Assembly (NCBI RefSeq): GCF_019711195.1
Contig: NZ_CP081299.1
Span: 5,738,501 to 5,802,500, forward strand
Direction of reading: 5' to 3'
Source of the DNA: Dyadobacter sp. NIV53
GTDB taxonomy: Bacteria; Bacteroidota; Bacteroidia; Cytophagales; Spirosomataceae
Length of the DNA: 64,000 bases
Under the pieces are notes generated by a model that had not been told where the DNA came from, did no database searches, and saw only the letters and a list, made by a program, of their open reading frames with translations. The translations under genes and the position numbers were made by a program. Of this stretch, positions 11,201-19,374 are shown piece by piece; position 1 is the stretch's first letter, and the number at the start of each line of letters is the position of its first letter.

Positions 11201-11323
11201 CTGGCTGATCTGGTTATTGTGGACGGCGATCCGCTGGTTAAAATCCAGGATGCATGGAATGTGAAGCAGGTAATGAAAAACGGTATTCTGCATGATATTG
11301 ATTCACTTTTGAAAAAACCATGA
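8264..11323 (+). CDS. Secreted TolB-like beta-propeller/amidohydrolase fusion (copy 2)
   Basis: Paralogue of the preceding gene with the same order and length (1019 aa): signal segment (residues about 13-30), PD40 propeller repeats such as WSPDGNKVAF and WSPDGKSIIF, then an amidohydrolase domain with HTH at 681-683, KTYVRM, SSHEIF, VEHIGG and AGTDSP. All presumed metal ligands are kept, so both copies look active. The stop codon overlaps the start of the M20 peptidase gene (ATGA), implying translational coupling. Probably periplasmic or secreted; substrate unknown. The tandem copies differ most at the N-terminus and in propeller loops. Confidence 0.88.
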   Translation: MIKKFRTNRISKLSVACLAGMLFTANVVEATIFKATTVGSSINKASVLAADSIKVSLTEGTNMAIDLSPDKKSIALDIQGTIWSIPVAGGTAKALTDGMGDCRQPKWSPDGNKVAFFSFRDGYYHIWSVNKDGSGLKQITFGVFDEREPDWSPDGKSIIFSSDRKGNYDIWKMDLATKALTQLTKDPANDYFPKYSADGSKIAFVSERTSAPGIYVLSGESNESLAVKHTAKLTGPTWNMDATAIYFSAFSGAASTLEMTDLKGAESKTVSEKGEDVFPFRISWLSADEYLYSANGKINRKKVGGTSAYPISFKAEVTVVKPSYTRKKYNFDNSSKPHPVKGIKGLNVSPDGKSFVFSALGDIWLLQKGNPKPKALTNDNFMDSNPVWSPDGNTIAFLTDRSGAMNLWIHDVKTGKQEILVKLDYDLNYPAWSPDGTKIAYYQADGKNSWGRGTLQILDVKTGKTEKAHESVFVPSQPSWSPDGKTIALSSLEVSSSRFREGINKILLVSLDKKPDRYVSPVPDRSLGMRAKNGPSWSPDGKIMAYVQDGLLWTIAVDETGNLIGPPKRLTNELSEVLSWTQNSSGIAYMATDTIKQIRIADGATEVIPIDFNWEYKQPKETVVIHAGKLFDGRNNKYLTNVDVVVVGNRIKEIVPHKAGRTGKLIDASTQTVIPGLFEMHTHQHAMAGEKLGRLWLSYGITSLRETGSDPYDALERKEAWDAGNLTGPREFFTGGLTDGTRIYYGLANSVQSTAHLDLELERASRLGYDMIKTYVRMPDILQEKITNYAHKIGVPVSSHEIFPAMHYGVDAVEHIGGTSRRGYSPKISLMNHTYQDVMELLVKSQMNITPTASLQGGFYAMAGKDPNFFQNKQLNAFYSAPAIKEMQDAVPMIEKMLPGYIANFGTIQKTVKDLLAAGARVTAGTDSPFIPYAMSLHTELQCWVDGGITPFETLRSATLWSAEAVGVSKDLGTLEAGKLADLVIVDGDPLVKIQDAWNVKQVMKNGILHDIDSLLKKP

Positions 11324-12852
11324 TGATGAAGAAAATATTATTTATGCTGTTGCTGGCTGTTTCCGGTATTTCAGCAGAGGCCATTGCCCAGAACAAAACA
11401 AATAAAACGGATGTGCTGGTTGACAAGCAAATGCTTCCTGCACTGGAAGAATTAAAGGATTATGTAGCGATTCCAAACGATGCGCTGGTTGCCACGGATA
11501 TAGATAAAAATATTACCTGGGCAGAAAAAGCATTTGCAAAACGTGGTTTTAAAACAACCGTTCTCCCAACAGATCGCCTGCCTTTGTTCCTGGCCGAGAA
11601 AACGTATCCGGGTGTTACAAAAACGGTATTGTACTACTTTCATTTGGATGGACAGGCTGTTCGCCCCAATGAGTGGTTCCAAAAAGATCCGTATATGACG
11701 GTTTTAAAAGAAAAATCGGGTGACGGTTCTTTCAAGGAAATTGAGTGGAATGTATTACAAAAAGCACCGGTCAATGATGAATTGCGGATTTTTGCACGTT
11801 CAACTTCCGATGATAAAGGCCCTATTGTGATGTTTTTGCACGCCATGGATATTTTGAAAGCTGAAAACAAAAATGCGCCTTACAATGTAAAAGTGATATT
11901 GGATGGCGAGGAGGAAAAAGGTTCGATGGGATTGAAAGGCGCTTTGGTTAAATACAAAGCAGAACTGAAAGCCGATTTCCTGATCGTGATGGACGGGCCG
12001 ATGCATTCTTCCAATATTCCTACTTTAACTTTTGGATGCAGAGGCGGTACAGGTTTTTCGCTGACAACCTATGGTGCGATTACGCAGCAGCATAGCGGCC
12101 ATTTTGGAAATTATTCTCCTGACCCGACTTTCATTTTATCAAAAATTATATCGTCCATGAAAGACGATGATGGAAGAGTTTTGATTGATGGTTTTTACGA
12201 CGGGATTAAATTTGATGCCGAAGCAGTGAAAATGATGGCGGCCGTTCCGGATGTTACTAAGGATATTAACGAACGCCTGCAAATTGCCGAAGAGGAAAAA
12301 GTTGGTAAAAATTACCAGGAGTCAATGCAATACCCTTCTCTTAATGTTCGTGGATTAAAAGCCGCAGTGGTAGGGAAAGGCGGCGGTTCTATAATTCCGG
12401 AAATGGCAATAGCTGAATTCGGTATTCGTTTGGTTCCTGAAACCGAAGGAGGCAGAATGACAGACCTCGTGAAAAAACATATTCAGAAACTGGGCTATGA
12501 AGTGCTGGATCATGTTCCAACCAAAGAAGAAAGGCTGAAATACAAAAAGTTGGTTTTCTTTGACGGTGGCGGGGCCGGTTCTCCAGCATTCCGAACCGAA
12601 GTAAACTCACCTATCGGAAGCTGGCTGAAAAAATCAATAACAGGCAATTTTAACCAGGATCCGATTATCATCAGGATTATGGGCGGTTCGGTTCCGGTTG
12701 CTCCGTTTATTCAGACAATGGCCATTCCGGCGGTGATCGTTCCATTGGTGAATATGGACAATAATCAACACAGCCCGAACGAAAATTTACGACTTGGAAA
12801 TCTAAGAACGGGCATCAAAACCTGCTATTCGCTTTTGACATCGTCGATATAA
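11320..12852 (+). CDS. Exported M20-family metallopeptidase
   Basis: Zinc peptidase of the M20/M25/M40 clan, which trims dipeptides or other small amides. A signal peptide covers about residues 1-24 (three consecutive ATGs leave the exact start open; the first overlaps the upstream stop). Catalytic landmarks: FHLDGQ (His108, Asp110), STSDDKGP (metal Asp near 164-165), DGEEEKGS (Glu197/Glu198 base and ligand) and a late NNQHSPNE histidine. Length 510 aa fits the family. Coupling to the amidohydrolase gene and proximity to SusCD suggest a shared peptide or acyl-amino-acid breakdown role. A hairpin terminator follows. Confidence 0.9.
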   Translation: MMMKKILFMLLLAVSGISAEAIAQNKTNKTDVLVDKQMLPALEELKDYVAIPNDALVATDIDKNITWAEKAFAKRGFKTTVLPTDRLPLFLAEKTYPGVTKTVLYYFHLDGQAVRPNEWFQKDPYMTVLKEKSGDGSFKEIEWNVLQKAPVNDELRIFARSTSDDKGPIVMFLHAMDILKAENKNAPYNVKVILDGEEEKGSMGLKGALVKYKAELKADFLIVMDGPMHSSNIPTLTFGCRGGTGFSLTTYGAITQQHSGHFGNYSPDPTFILSKIISSMKDDDGRVLIDGFYDGIKFDAEAVKMMAAVPDVTKDINERLQIAEEEKVGKNYQESMQYPSLNVRGLKAAVVGKGGGSIIPEMAIAEFGIRLVPETEGGRMTDLVKKHIQKLGYEVLDHVPTKEERLKYKKLVFFDGGGAGSPAFRTEVNSPIGSWLKKSITGNFNQDPIIIRIMGGSVPVAPFIQTMAIPAVIVPLVNMDNNQHSPNENLRLGNLRTGIKTCYSLLTSSI

Positions 12853-12887
12853 TTTCATTTCAATTGCCAATCTTTTGATTCTATTTC

Positions 12888-12921
12888 AATTGCCGGGGGT
12901 TTATACCTCCGGCAATTTTAT
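12888..12921 (+). terminator. Hairpin terminator after the M20 peptidase
   Basis: Inverted repeat aattgccggggg / cctccggcaatt (11 of 12 paired) around a short AT loop, followed by tttatttat. It closes the amidohydrolase-M20 transcript. Confidence 0.75.
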
Positions 12922-13099
12922 TTATACAATAAGTTCTACCTATAATTACAAAAAAGTGTACTTCTTGAAAAATATTACATTTAGATTAAAAATAAACTAA
13001 AATACTGTACTACTCATTATTAACAATTTATTATATTTATAAATATTAATAAGGCAGAATAATATTTTGAATGAAAATTTTGTAGCTCTTATAAAAAAT

Positions 13100-13660
13100 A
13101 TGAATAAATCAATATTTTCAGATCGGGAGTTGTTGAAGCAGCTTTGTAATGGTAGTACAGAAGCATTCAAATTATTATTTGATCAGTATTACCCTGTTCT
13201 GGTTCGTGTGCTGATGCGGTACTCAACAGACCAGGAAGAAATTAAAGACTGGATACAGGAAATCTATATAAGGTTATGGGAATCGCGTGAAGAAATCCAG
13301 GTAGATTCTATTGATAATTTTAAAGCGTATTTTATTGTAACGGCAAGAAATTTTGCAATAAAAGCATTGGCTAAAAAAAGGAAATTAAAAACTGAACAAT
13401 TTCAGGATAAAGACCAGGAGGAAATTGCTGACAACAACGGATATAATGTACTGGAAGAAGTCGAATTGAGACAGGCATATCATGCTGTGATTTCCCGGCT
13501 TCCCGTCAAAACCAGGAAAGCCTACGTTTTGAACCGTGAAACCGGCCTGACTTATAAAGGAGTGGCAGAGGAATTGGGCATATCCATCAAAACAGTGGAA
13601 GCGCAGATATCCCGAGCTATTTCTTTGCTTCGTCAGGAACTGCATGTATTTCTTCAATAA
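13100..13660 (+). CDS. ECF-type RNA polymerase sigma factor (orphan)
   Basis: Sigma-70 family ECF factor. Region 2 is seen in EEIKDWIQEIYIRLWE and region 4 as a helix-turn-helix in LTYKGVAEELGISIKTVEAQ. The ATG at 13100 is chosen; a longer form could begin at a TTG at 13067. Bacteroidota ECF factors of this size normally pair with a FecR anti-sigma and an STN receptor, but none is adjacent: upstream is a peptidase, downstream a TldE-like gene. Its own terminator follows, so it is a single-gene unit. The upstream 200 bases are very AT-rich. Confidence 0.9.
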   Translation: MNKSIFSDRELLKQLCNGSTEAFKLLFDQYYPVLVRVLMRYSTDQEEIKDWIQEIYIRLWESREEIQVDSIDNFKAYFIVTARNFAIKALAKKRKLKTEQFQDKDQEEIADNNGYNVLEEVELRQAYHAVISRLPVKTRKAYVLNRETGLTYKGVAEELGISIKTVEAQISRAISLLRQELHVFLQ

Positions 13661-13694
13661 AATTAATATCCTCCTCTTTTAACTTTTTAAATTT

Positions 13695-13730
13695 AAACCA
13701 GCTCTAATCATATCAGGCTGGTTTTTTATT
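13695..13730 (+). terminator. Terminator after the ECF sigma gene
   Basis: Stem aaaccagc / gctggttt (8 bp) with a 14-base loop, ending in a six-T tract, 34 bases after the stop codon. Confidence 0.8.
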
Positions 13731-13830
13731 ATTTAAAAAAGGTTGGGCTTTTGTTGCTAATTGTTCAATTTCACCGGTACAGGAAAAGCAATTGTTTTTT
13801 GTTTAAATATTAAATTCTCCGGAAACTGTT

Positions 13831-15171
13831 ATGTTATCAAAAGAAGAAGCAAAGAACATCATAGATAAAGTACTCGCATTTTCCAGGTCGGACGAAATAA
13901 GTGTCGGACTGTCGGGCGGCAAAACAGGTAATATCCGTTATGCAAGAAATTCAGTTTCAACCAGCGGTGAAACAACCGATATGTCACTTTCTGTAACTTC
14001 GGTTTATGGTAAAAAATCCGGGACTGCCACAATCAATGAATTCGATGAAGTTGCACTGGAAAAGACAGTAAGAAGGGCAGAAGAAATAGCAAAACTGGCT
14101 CCTGACAATCCTGAATACGTTCCTATGCTGGGGCCACAAACGTATCTGGAAATTGATTCGTTTGCAGAAAACACAGCGGCTATCAATCCGGATTACCGCG
14201 CACAGGCCGCTTTTGAAAGTATTGAACCCTGCAATAAAAAAAATCTGACAGCGGCCGGATATTTAGAAGATTCAGCTGGTTTCTCCGCAATGGGAAATCA
14301 TAAAGGGCTTTTCGGATATAATAAGGCCACATCAGTTAATTTTTCCATAACCGTTCGCACCGAAGATGGGAAAGGCTCGGGATACGCAGCTCGGGATTAT
14401 AATGATGCTTCAAAATTAAGTTCCGGATCTGCTACGGAAGTTGCCATGCAAAAGGCTCTGGCGTCATCCAATGCAAGGGCGCTTGAACCGGGGAAATACA
14501 CCGTTATATTAGAACCAACCGCGAGTGTCGAACTGCTTGGAAATATGATGCGGAGTATGGACGCACGTAATGCTGACGAAGGCAGAAATTTTTTGGGCAA
14601 AAAAGGCGGAGGAACACGGTTAGGTGAAAAACTTTTTGATGAGCGTGTGAATATTTATTCCGATCCGCAAAACCTTGAAATTCCGGGATCTCCTTTTGGA
14701 GGTGGCGGGGGGCGTTTTGGCGGAGGTGGTTCGGACGGAAGGCCACAGGAAAAAGTGGTTTGGGTTGAGAACGGAGTGGTAAAAAATATGTTTTATTCCC
14801 GGTACTGGGCAGAAAAACAAGGCGTTAAAGCCATTCCGCAGCCATCAGGATTTACATTTCAGGGCGGGACAGAAACTTTGGCGGAAATGATCAAAGGAAC
14901 TGAAAAGGGAATTTTGGTAACACGTCTCTGGTACATACGCGCTGTTGATCCGCAAACATTATTATATACTGGATTGACCCGCGATGGTACATTTTATATC
15001 GAAAACGGGCAGATCAAATATCCTGTGAAAAATTTCCGGTTCAATGAAAGTCCCGTTATTATGCTGAATAATCTGGAACTGGCCGGAAAACCGGTGCGTG
15101 CAGGAGGAAACCTGATTCCACCATTAAAGATCAGGGACTTTACATTTACCAGTTTATCAGACGCAGTTTAA
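13831..15171 (+). CDS. TldE/PmbA-like protein (copy 1)
   Basis: Member of the TldD/TldE (PmbA) family. TldE subunits lack the zinc motif and pair with TldD to form a protease that degrades unfolded peptides or matures peptide products. No HExxxH is present here, consistent with a TldE role. The early GNIRYARNSVSTSG block and the late LWYIRAVDPQTLLYTGLTRDG block are shared with the paralogue at 17098. A glycine-rich insert (about residues 288-304, FGGGGGRFGGGG) is absent from that paralogue. It is cytosolic by sequence, with no signal peptide. An imperfect palindrome follows its stop, then TldD. Confidence 0.88.
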   Translation: MLSKEEAKNIIDKVLAFSRSDEISVGLSGGKTGNIRYARNSVSTSGETTDMSLSVTSVYGKKSGTATINEFDEVALEKTVRRAEEIAKLAPDNPEYVPMLGPQTYLEIDSFAENTAAINPDYRAQAAFESIEPCNKKNLTAAGYLEDSAGFSAMGNHKGLFGYNKATSVNFSITVRTEDGKGSGYAARDYNDASKLSSGSATEVAMQKALASSNARALEPGKYTVILEPTASVELLGNMMRSMDARNADEGRNFLGKKGGGTRLGEKLFDERVNIYSDPQNLEIPGSPFGGGGGRFGGGGSDGRPQEKVVWVENGVVKNMFYSRYWAEKQGVKAIPQPSGFTFQGGTETLAEMIKGTEKGILVTRLWYIRAVDPQTLLYTGLTRDGTFYIENGQIKYPVKNFRFNESPVIMLNNLELAGKPVRAGGNLIPPLKIRDFTFTSLSDAV

Positions 15172-15325
15172 ATGGCAGGCGGCAGTCAGCTATCGGCTAT
15201 CGGCTGAACGCTCATACATTTCAGATGAATGCAATAGTTGAAATCCTGAACGCAAGCCGACAGCCGAAAATCGATCGCCGAAGTATGACAGCCGATTGCC
15301 GATATCTGACGGCCGACTGCCATTT
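15170..15325 (+). repeat. Large imperfect intergenic palindrome between TldE and TldD genes
   Basis: Arm 15170-15206 and arm 15289-15325 are inverted repeats of about 37 bases with a few mismatches (shared core atcggc and ggcagt at the tip). The spacer holds further copies of the agccga/tcggct unit, so the whole region can fold as a branched hairpin. It begins inside the stop codon of the upstream gene. No coding potential seen. Confidence 0.8.
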
Positions 15326-15448
15326 AAATAGTTATCATTCCTTATATATAAAGTGCGTTGGTTCTGTTTTGTTTTTTACCTATACTTAACAGCACAGGAC
15401 TATTTGATCCAAAGTCATATTATTGAAACTTAGCAAACACCTTTTACT

Positions 15449-17086
15449 TTGAAACGTAGAGATTTTATAGAATTGGCTGGACTTGGAACCGGAGCGTTCA
15501 TGTTACCCGGCTTTGCAATGGGAAGAAGTGTGTCTCCGGAAGCACTTATGGAACCCGGAGTTGATATTGCTATTAAGAAAAGACTGGCGGATGCAGCACT
15601 TAATGCTGCCAAATCCAAAGGTGCAACTTATGCTGATGTCAGGATTGGCCGTTATCTTAACCAATATGTTATTACGCGTGAAGATAAGGTACAGAACATC
15701 GTCAATACGGAATCTTACGGCGTTGGCGTGCGTGTTATTGCCAATGGCTGCTGGGGATTTGCTGCTGTTGTAGATGCAAAAAATGAATCTCAAATGGCGA
15801 AAGCGGCAGAAGATGCCGTGGCTATTGCCAAAGCAAATGCCAAACTAATGAAAGAACCTGTTCAGCTCGCTCCTCAAAAAGGGTTTGGAGAAGTAAGCTG
15901 GAAAGCACCCATCAAGAAAAATGCATTTGAGGTGCCAATAAAGGAAAAGGTGGACCTGCTGCTTTCTGTTAATAATGCAGCCATGACCAACGGGGCCAAT
16001 TACATGAATTCGGTTTTGTTCACTGTAAACGAACAAAAATATTTTGCATCAACTGATGGATCTTATATTGATCAGGATGTGCACCGGATCTGGCCTATTT
16101 TTACGGTAACAGCAATTGATCCGAAATCGGGGAAATTTGAAACCAGGCAATCCTTAAGTGCACCAATGGGCATGGGTTATGATTATCTGCAATCCAATCC
16201 TGCCGACAAAGTAACAGGCATTACAACCAGATATAACAAAGGTTATGATATGTTGGAAGACGCAACGGCGGCTGCCAAACAGGCAAAAGATAAATTAACA
16301 GCAAAATCTGTTGAAGCAGGGAAATATGACCTGATCCTTGACCCGTCCCATCTCTGGCTGACGATTCACGAATCGGTTGGCCATCCGCTTGAACTCGACA
16401 GGGTTTTGGGATATGAAGCCAACTTTGCAGGCACTTCTTTTGCCACACTGGATAAATGGCAATCTAAAAACTTCCAGTATGGCAGCAAAGAAGTGAATCT
16501 TATCGCTGACAAATTACAGGTAGGTTCGCTTGGAGCAGTGGGCTGGGATGATGAAGGCGTGAATACGAAAAAATGGGATTTGGTAAAAGATGGCGTACTG
16601 GTAAATTATCAGGCAATCCGTGATCAGGTTCATATTTTGGGAGAAAAAGAATCTCAGGGATGCTGTTATGCAGATAGCTGGAGTTCAGTACAGTTCCAGC
16701 GTATGCCTAATGTTTCGCTGGCTTCCGGAAAAACGCCATTGTCGGTCGAGGATATGATCAAAGATGTGAAAAAGGGGATTTATATTATCGGTGACGGATC
16801 ATTCTCCATTGATCAGCAGCGTTATAATTTCCAGTTTGGCGGCCAGTTGTTCTACGAAATCAAAGATGGCAAAATTGTTGGTATGCTGAAAGATGTTGCG
16901 TATCAGTCCAATACCCAGGAATTCTGGAACTCCTGTGCACAGGTTTGTGATGAGCGTGATTACCGTTTAGGCGGATCGTTCTTTGACGGAAAAGGCCAGC
17001 CTTCTCAATCCAGTGCGGTCTCGCATGGTAGTTCGACAACCCGTTTCAACGGAGTGAATGTTATCAATACAGCCAGAAAAATCTAA
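15449..17086 (+). CDS. tldD: TldD-family zinc metalloprotease with twin-arginine-like leader
   Basis: Catalytic subunit of the TldD/TldE protease. The zinc motif HESVGH is at residues 307-312, followed by PLELDRVLGYEANFAG as in the family. The N-terminus reads KRRDFIELAG plus a hydrophobic stretch to AMG near residue 25, matching a twin-arginine (Tat) signal, unusual against cytosolic E. coli TldD. The start is a TTG at 15449; no ATG precedes the RR motif in frame. It lies between two TldE-like genes, 11 bp before the second, so TldD may pair with either. Length 545 aa is longer than E. coli TldD (about 480) because of the leader and inserts. Confidence 0.9.
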   Translation: MKRRDFIELAGLGTGAFMLPGFAMGRSVSPEALMEPGVDIAIKKRLADAALNAAKSKGATYADVRIGRYLNQYVITREDKVQNIVNTESYGVGVRVIANGCWGFAAVVDAKNESQMAKAAEDAVAIAKANAKLMKEPVQLAPQKGFGEVSWKAPIKKNAFEVPIKEKVDLLLSVNNAAMTNGANYMNSVLFTVNEQKYFASTDGSYIDQDVHRIWPIFTVTAIDPKSGKFETRQSLSAPMGMGYDYLQSNPADKVTGITTRYNKGYDMLEDATAAAKQAKDKLTAKSVEAGKYDLILDPSHLWLTIHESVGHPLELDRVLGYEANFAGTSFATLDKWQSKNFQYGSKEVNLIADKLQVGSLGAVGWDDEGVNTKKWDLVKDGVLVNYQAIRDQVHILGEKESQGCCYADSWSSVQFQRMPNVSLASGKTPLSVEDMIKDVKKGIYIIGDGSFSIDQQRYNFQFGGQLFYEIKDGKIVGMLKDVAYQSNTQEFWNSCAQVCDERDYRLGGSFFDGKGQPSQSSAVSHGSSTTRFNGVNVINTARKI

Positions 17087-17097
17087 ATATTTCAGCT

Positions 17098-18435
17098 ATG
17101 TCAGTTATATTAACGGAAGCAGAAGCAAAAGCATTATTACAAAAAGTACTGAGTTATTCCAAAGCAGATGAATGCGAAATTAATTTGCTGGGCGAGCAGC
17201 GTGGTAATCTGCGGTATGCAAGAAATGAAGTCTCAACAAGCGGGCAACTGATCAACCAGAACTTATCCGTTCAATCATCTTTTGGCAAGAAAGTCGGTAT
17301 TGCAACCATTGATGAATTCAGTGATGAAGCTTTTGAAAAAGTAGTCAGAAGATCGGAAGAACTTGCCAGGCTTGCTCCTGAAAACCCTGAATTTGTAAGT
17401 GTTCTGGAACCTCAGAAATATCTGACTTCCAACGGATTTTTTGATACAACTGCCGCAGCAAATCCCGATTCCCGTGCAACAGCAGTAATGAAAAGCCTGG
17501 AATTGACCCGTTCCCAGAACCTGACAGCAGCCGGATTTCTGGAAAATCAGATGGGTTATACTGCCATGATGAACTCCAAAGGTTTATTTGCCTATTATCC
17601 AAGTACGGGAGTCAATTTTTCCCTGACTGTCAGAACACCGGACGGGACCGGTTCGGGTTATGTAGCTAAGGGATACAGTGATATCAGCAAACTGGATACC
17701 GCTGCGGCAACACGGATCGCCATTCAAAAATCAATGGGCTCGGTTGGTGCAAAAGCATTGGAACCCGGAAAATATACGGTCATTCTGGAACCGACTGCCG
17801 CTGCTGTTTTACTTGAAAATATCTTCTTCAATCTGGACGCAAGAAGCGCAGATGAAGGCCGTTCGTTTTTGAGTAAAGCAGGAGGAAAGTCTAAATTGAA
17901 TGAGAAAATCGTGGATGAACGCGTAAATATCTATTCAGACCCGACTAATCCTGATCTGCCATCTTCGCCCTGGTCGGGTGATGGTTTGCCTCAGGAAAAA
18001 TTAAACTGGATTGAAAAAGGAGTGGTGAAAAACCTGTATTATTCGAGATACTGGGCACAAAAAAACAATGTGAAGCCTGTCGCTTTTCCTGGGAATATGA
18101 TCATGGAAGGAGGAAACGCTACTCTGGATGAAATGATCAAATCGACCAAACAGGGTATATTGGTAACAAAACTCTGGTACATACGTGAGGTAGATCCACA
18201 AACCTTGTTACTCACCGGATTAACCCGGGACGGTACGTTTTATATTGAGAATGGTAAAATAAAACATCCTGTCAAAAATTTCCGCTTTAACGAAAGCCCG
18301 GTCATTATGCTTAATAATCTTGAAACATTAGGCAAGCCGGAACGCGTTGTAAGTACTGAGTCTGACAGGAATTATATGATTCCTCCCATGAAAATCAGGG
18401 AGTTTACTTTTTCGTCACTATCCGACGCTGTTTAG
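17098..18435 (+). CDS. TldE/PmbA-like protein (copy 2)
   Basis: Second TldE-like subunit, 445 aa, without HExxxH. It aligns throughout with the copy at 13831: GNLRYARNEVSTSG near the N-terminus, ALEPGKYTVILEPTAA in the middle, and LWYIREVDPQTLLLTGLTRDG, then FRFNESPVIMLNNLE near the C-terminus. It lacks the glycine-rich insert of copy 1. Only 11 bp separate it from the TldD stop, so the two are surely co-transcribed. A transcribed hairpin repeat follows. Confidence 0.88.
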   Translation: MSVILTEAEAKALLQKVLSYSKADECEINLLGEQRGNLRYARNEVSTSGQLINQNLSVQSSFGKKVGIATIDEFSDEAFEKVVRRSEELARLAPENPEFVSVLEPQKYLTSNGFFDTTAAANPDSRATAVMKSLELTRSQNLTAAGFLENQMGYTAMMNSKGLFAYYPSTGVNFSLTVRTPDGTGSGYVAKGYSDISKLDTAAATRIAIQKSMGSVGAKALEPGKYTVILEPTAAAVLLENIFFNLDARSADEGRSFLSKAGGKSKLNEKIVDERVNIYSDPTNPDLPSSPWSGDGLPQEKLNWIEKGVVKNLYYSRYWAQKNNVKPVAFPGNMIMEGGNATLDEMIKSTKQGILVTKLWYIREVDPQTLLLTGLTRDGTFYIENGKIKHPVKNFRFNESPVIMLNNLETLGKPERVVSTESDRNYMIPPMKIREFTFSSLSDAV

Positions 18436-18449
18436 TATTCTGGTAGGGG

Positions 18450-18576
18450 ACACAGAGCTGCACAGGGTTAAAAAGAGAGCCACAGAGAAATATTATTTTT
18501 GATACAAAAAAAGCGAACAGGAATTTTTCTTTAATCTCTGTGTCCCTCTTTTTTTGCCTCTGTGGCTCTCTGTGTA
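18450..18576 (+). repeat. Imperfect palindrome of the CACAGAG family (copy 1)
   Basis: The left arm carries acacagag ... gccacagaga, the right arm tctctgtg ... cctctgtggctctctgtgt; they pair with small bulges. It fills the space between the TldE gene and the DUF4159 gene. A related palindrome lies on the other side of the DUF4159 gene. Confidence 0.75.
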
Positions 18577-18587
18577 ATGTAACACAA

Positions 18588-19204
18588 ATGAAGCCATTTT
18601 TTTTACACGCATTCAATATACATCCGGCAATTGGGATACTGACCAGCGCATGCCGTCTAATATTCTGCATTCACTGGTAGAATATACGACCATACCCATT
18701 GATGAAAAGGAAAAAGTGGTGCAGCTCAACAGTAACGAAATTTTCAAAAGTCCTTTCTGCTATTTGAGCGGACACAAACTGGTGGAGTTCTCAGCTCAGG
18801 AGCGGGATCATTTCAAAAGATATGTTCAAAACGGCGGATTTGTACTGGTTGACGATTGCAACCATGACATCGACGGGCTTTTTGCCAAATCTTTTGAACA
18901 GGAAATGGAAAGGACTTTCGGGCCTAAGGCATTGCAAAAAATTCCCAATAATCATCCTATATATAATTGTTTCTTCAAATTTGAAGACGGGCCACCGACA
19001 ACTTCTTTTGAACTGAATGGCTGGGGAGATGATCTTGTTCATGATTATCTCAAAGCTATCATTATCAACGGAAGAATCGGTGTTTTGTACAGTAATAAAG
19101 ATTATGGCTGCGAATGGGATTACGATTTTCGTAACAAAAGATTTCTGGCGGTGGATAACACCAGATTCGGAGTAAACATAGTCATGTATGCATTAACTGC
19201 TTGA
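18588..19204 (+). pseudogene. DUF4159 protein, apparent 1-base frameshift in a poly-T run near its start
   Basis: DUF4159 proteins accompany MoxR-DUF58-BatA operons; the fold resembles a glutamine-amidotransferase/ThuA-type domain and the biochemical role is unknown. From ATG 18650 the frame gives 184 residues with YLSGHKLVEFS, GGFVLVDDCNHDIDG and FELNGWGDDLVHDYLKA. The family core starts earlier: upstream in the same frame reads FTRIQYTSGNWDTDQR, but no start codon exists there. An ATG at 18588 is in another frame and runs MKPFF into 8 Ts at 18597-18604; nine Ts would join MKPFFF to TRIQYTSGNW. Either a base is missing in the assembly or the gene is slippery or broken. The rest is intact, so the protein is probably functional. 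Confidence 0.75.
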
Positions 19205-19214
19205 TTGTAGTGTA

Positions 19215-19351
19215 GGTTACACAGAGGTGTACTGAGTTAGGAGGAGGGCCACAGAGAAAATTTTAAAAAATAAATTTTAAACAAATGAAATTTTCTTTGT
19301 TATAAAAACCTCTGTGACCCTCTCCAAAACTCAATGTATGTATATGTAACC
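19215..19351 (+). repeat. Imperfect palindrome of the CACAGAG family (copy 2)
   Basis: The left arm ggttacacagag ... tgagtt ... gagggccacagag pairs with the right arm cctctgtgaccctctcc ... aactca ... gtaacc. It shares the ccacagaga and cctctgtg core with the copy at 18450. It lies between the DUF4159 and MoxR genes and would be in the operon leader. Confidence 0.75.
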
Positions 19352-19374
19352 TTTCCATAAACCATAACTAAATA

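Noticed and set aside
18450..19351. CRISPR array
   Set aside because: The repeats are two long imperfect palindromes, not short regularly spaced direct repeats with unique spacers.
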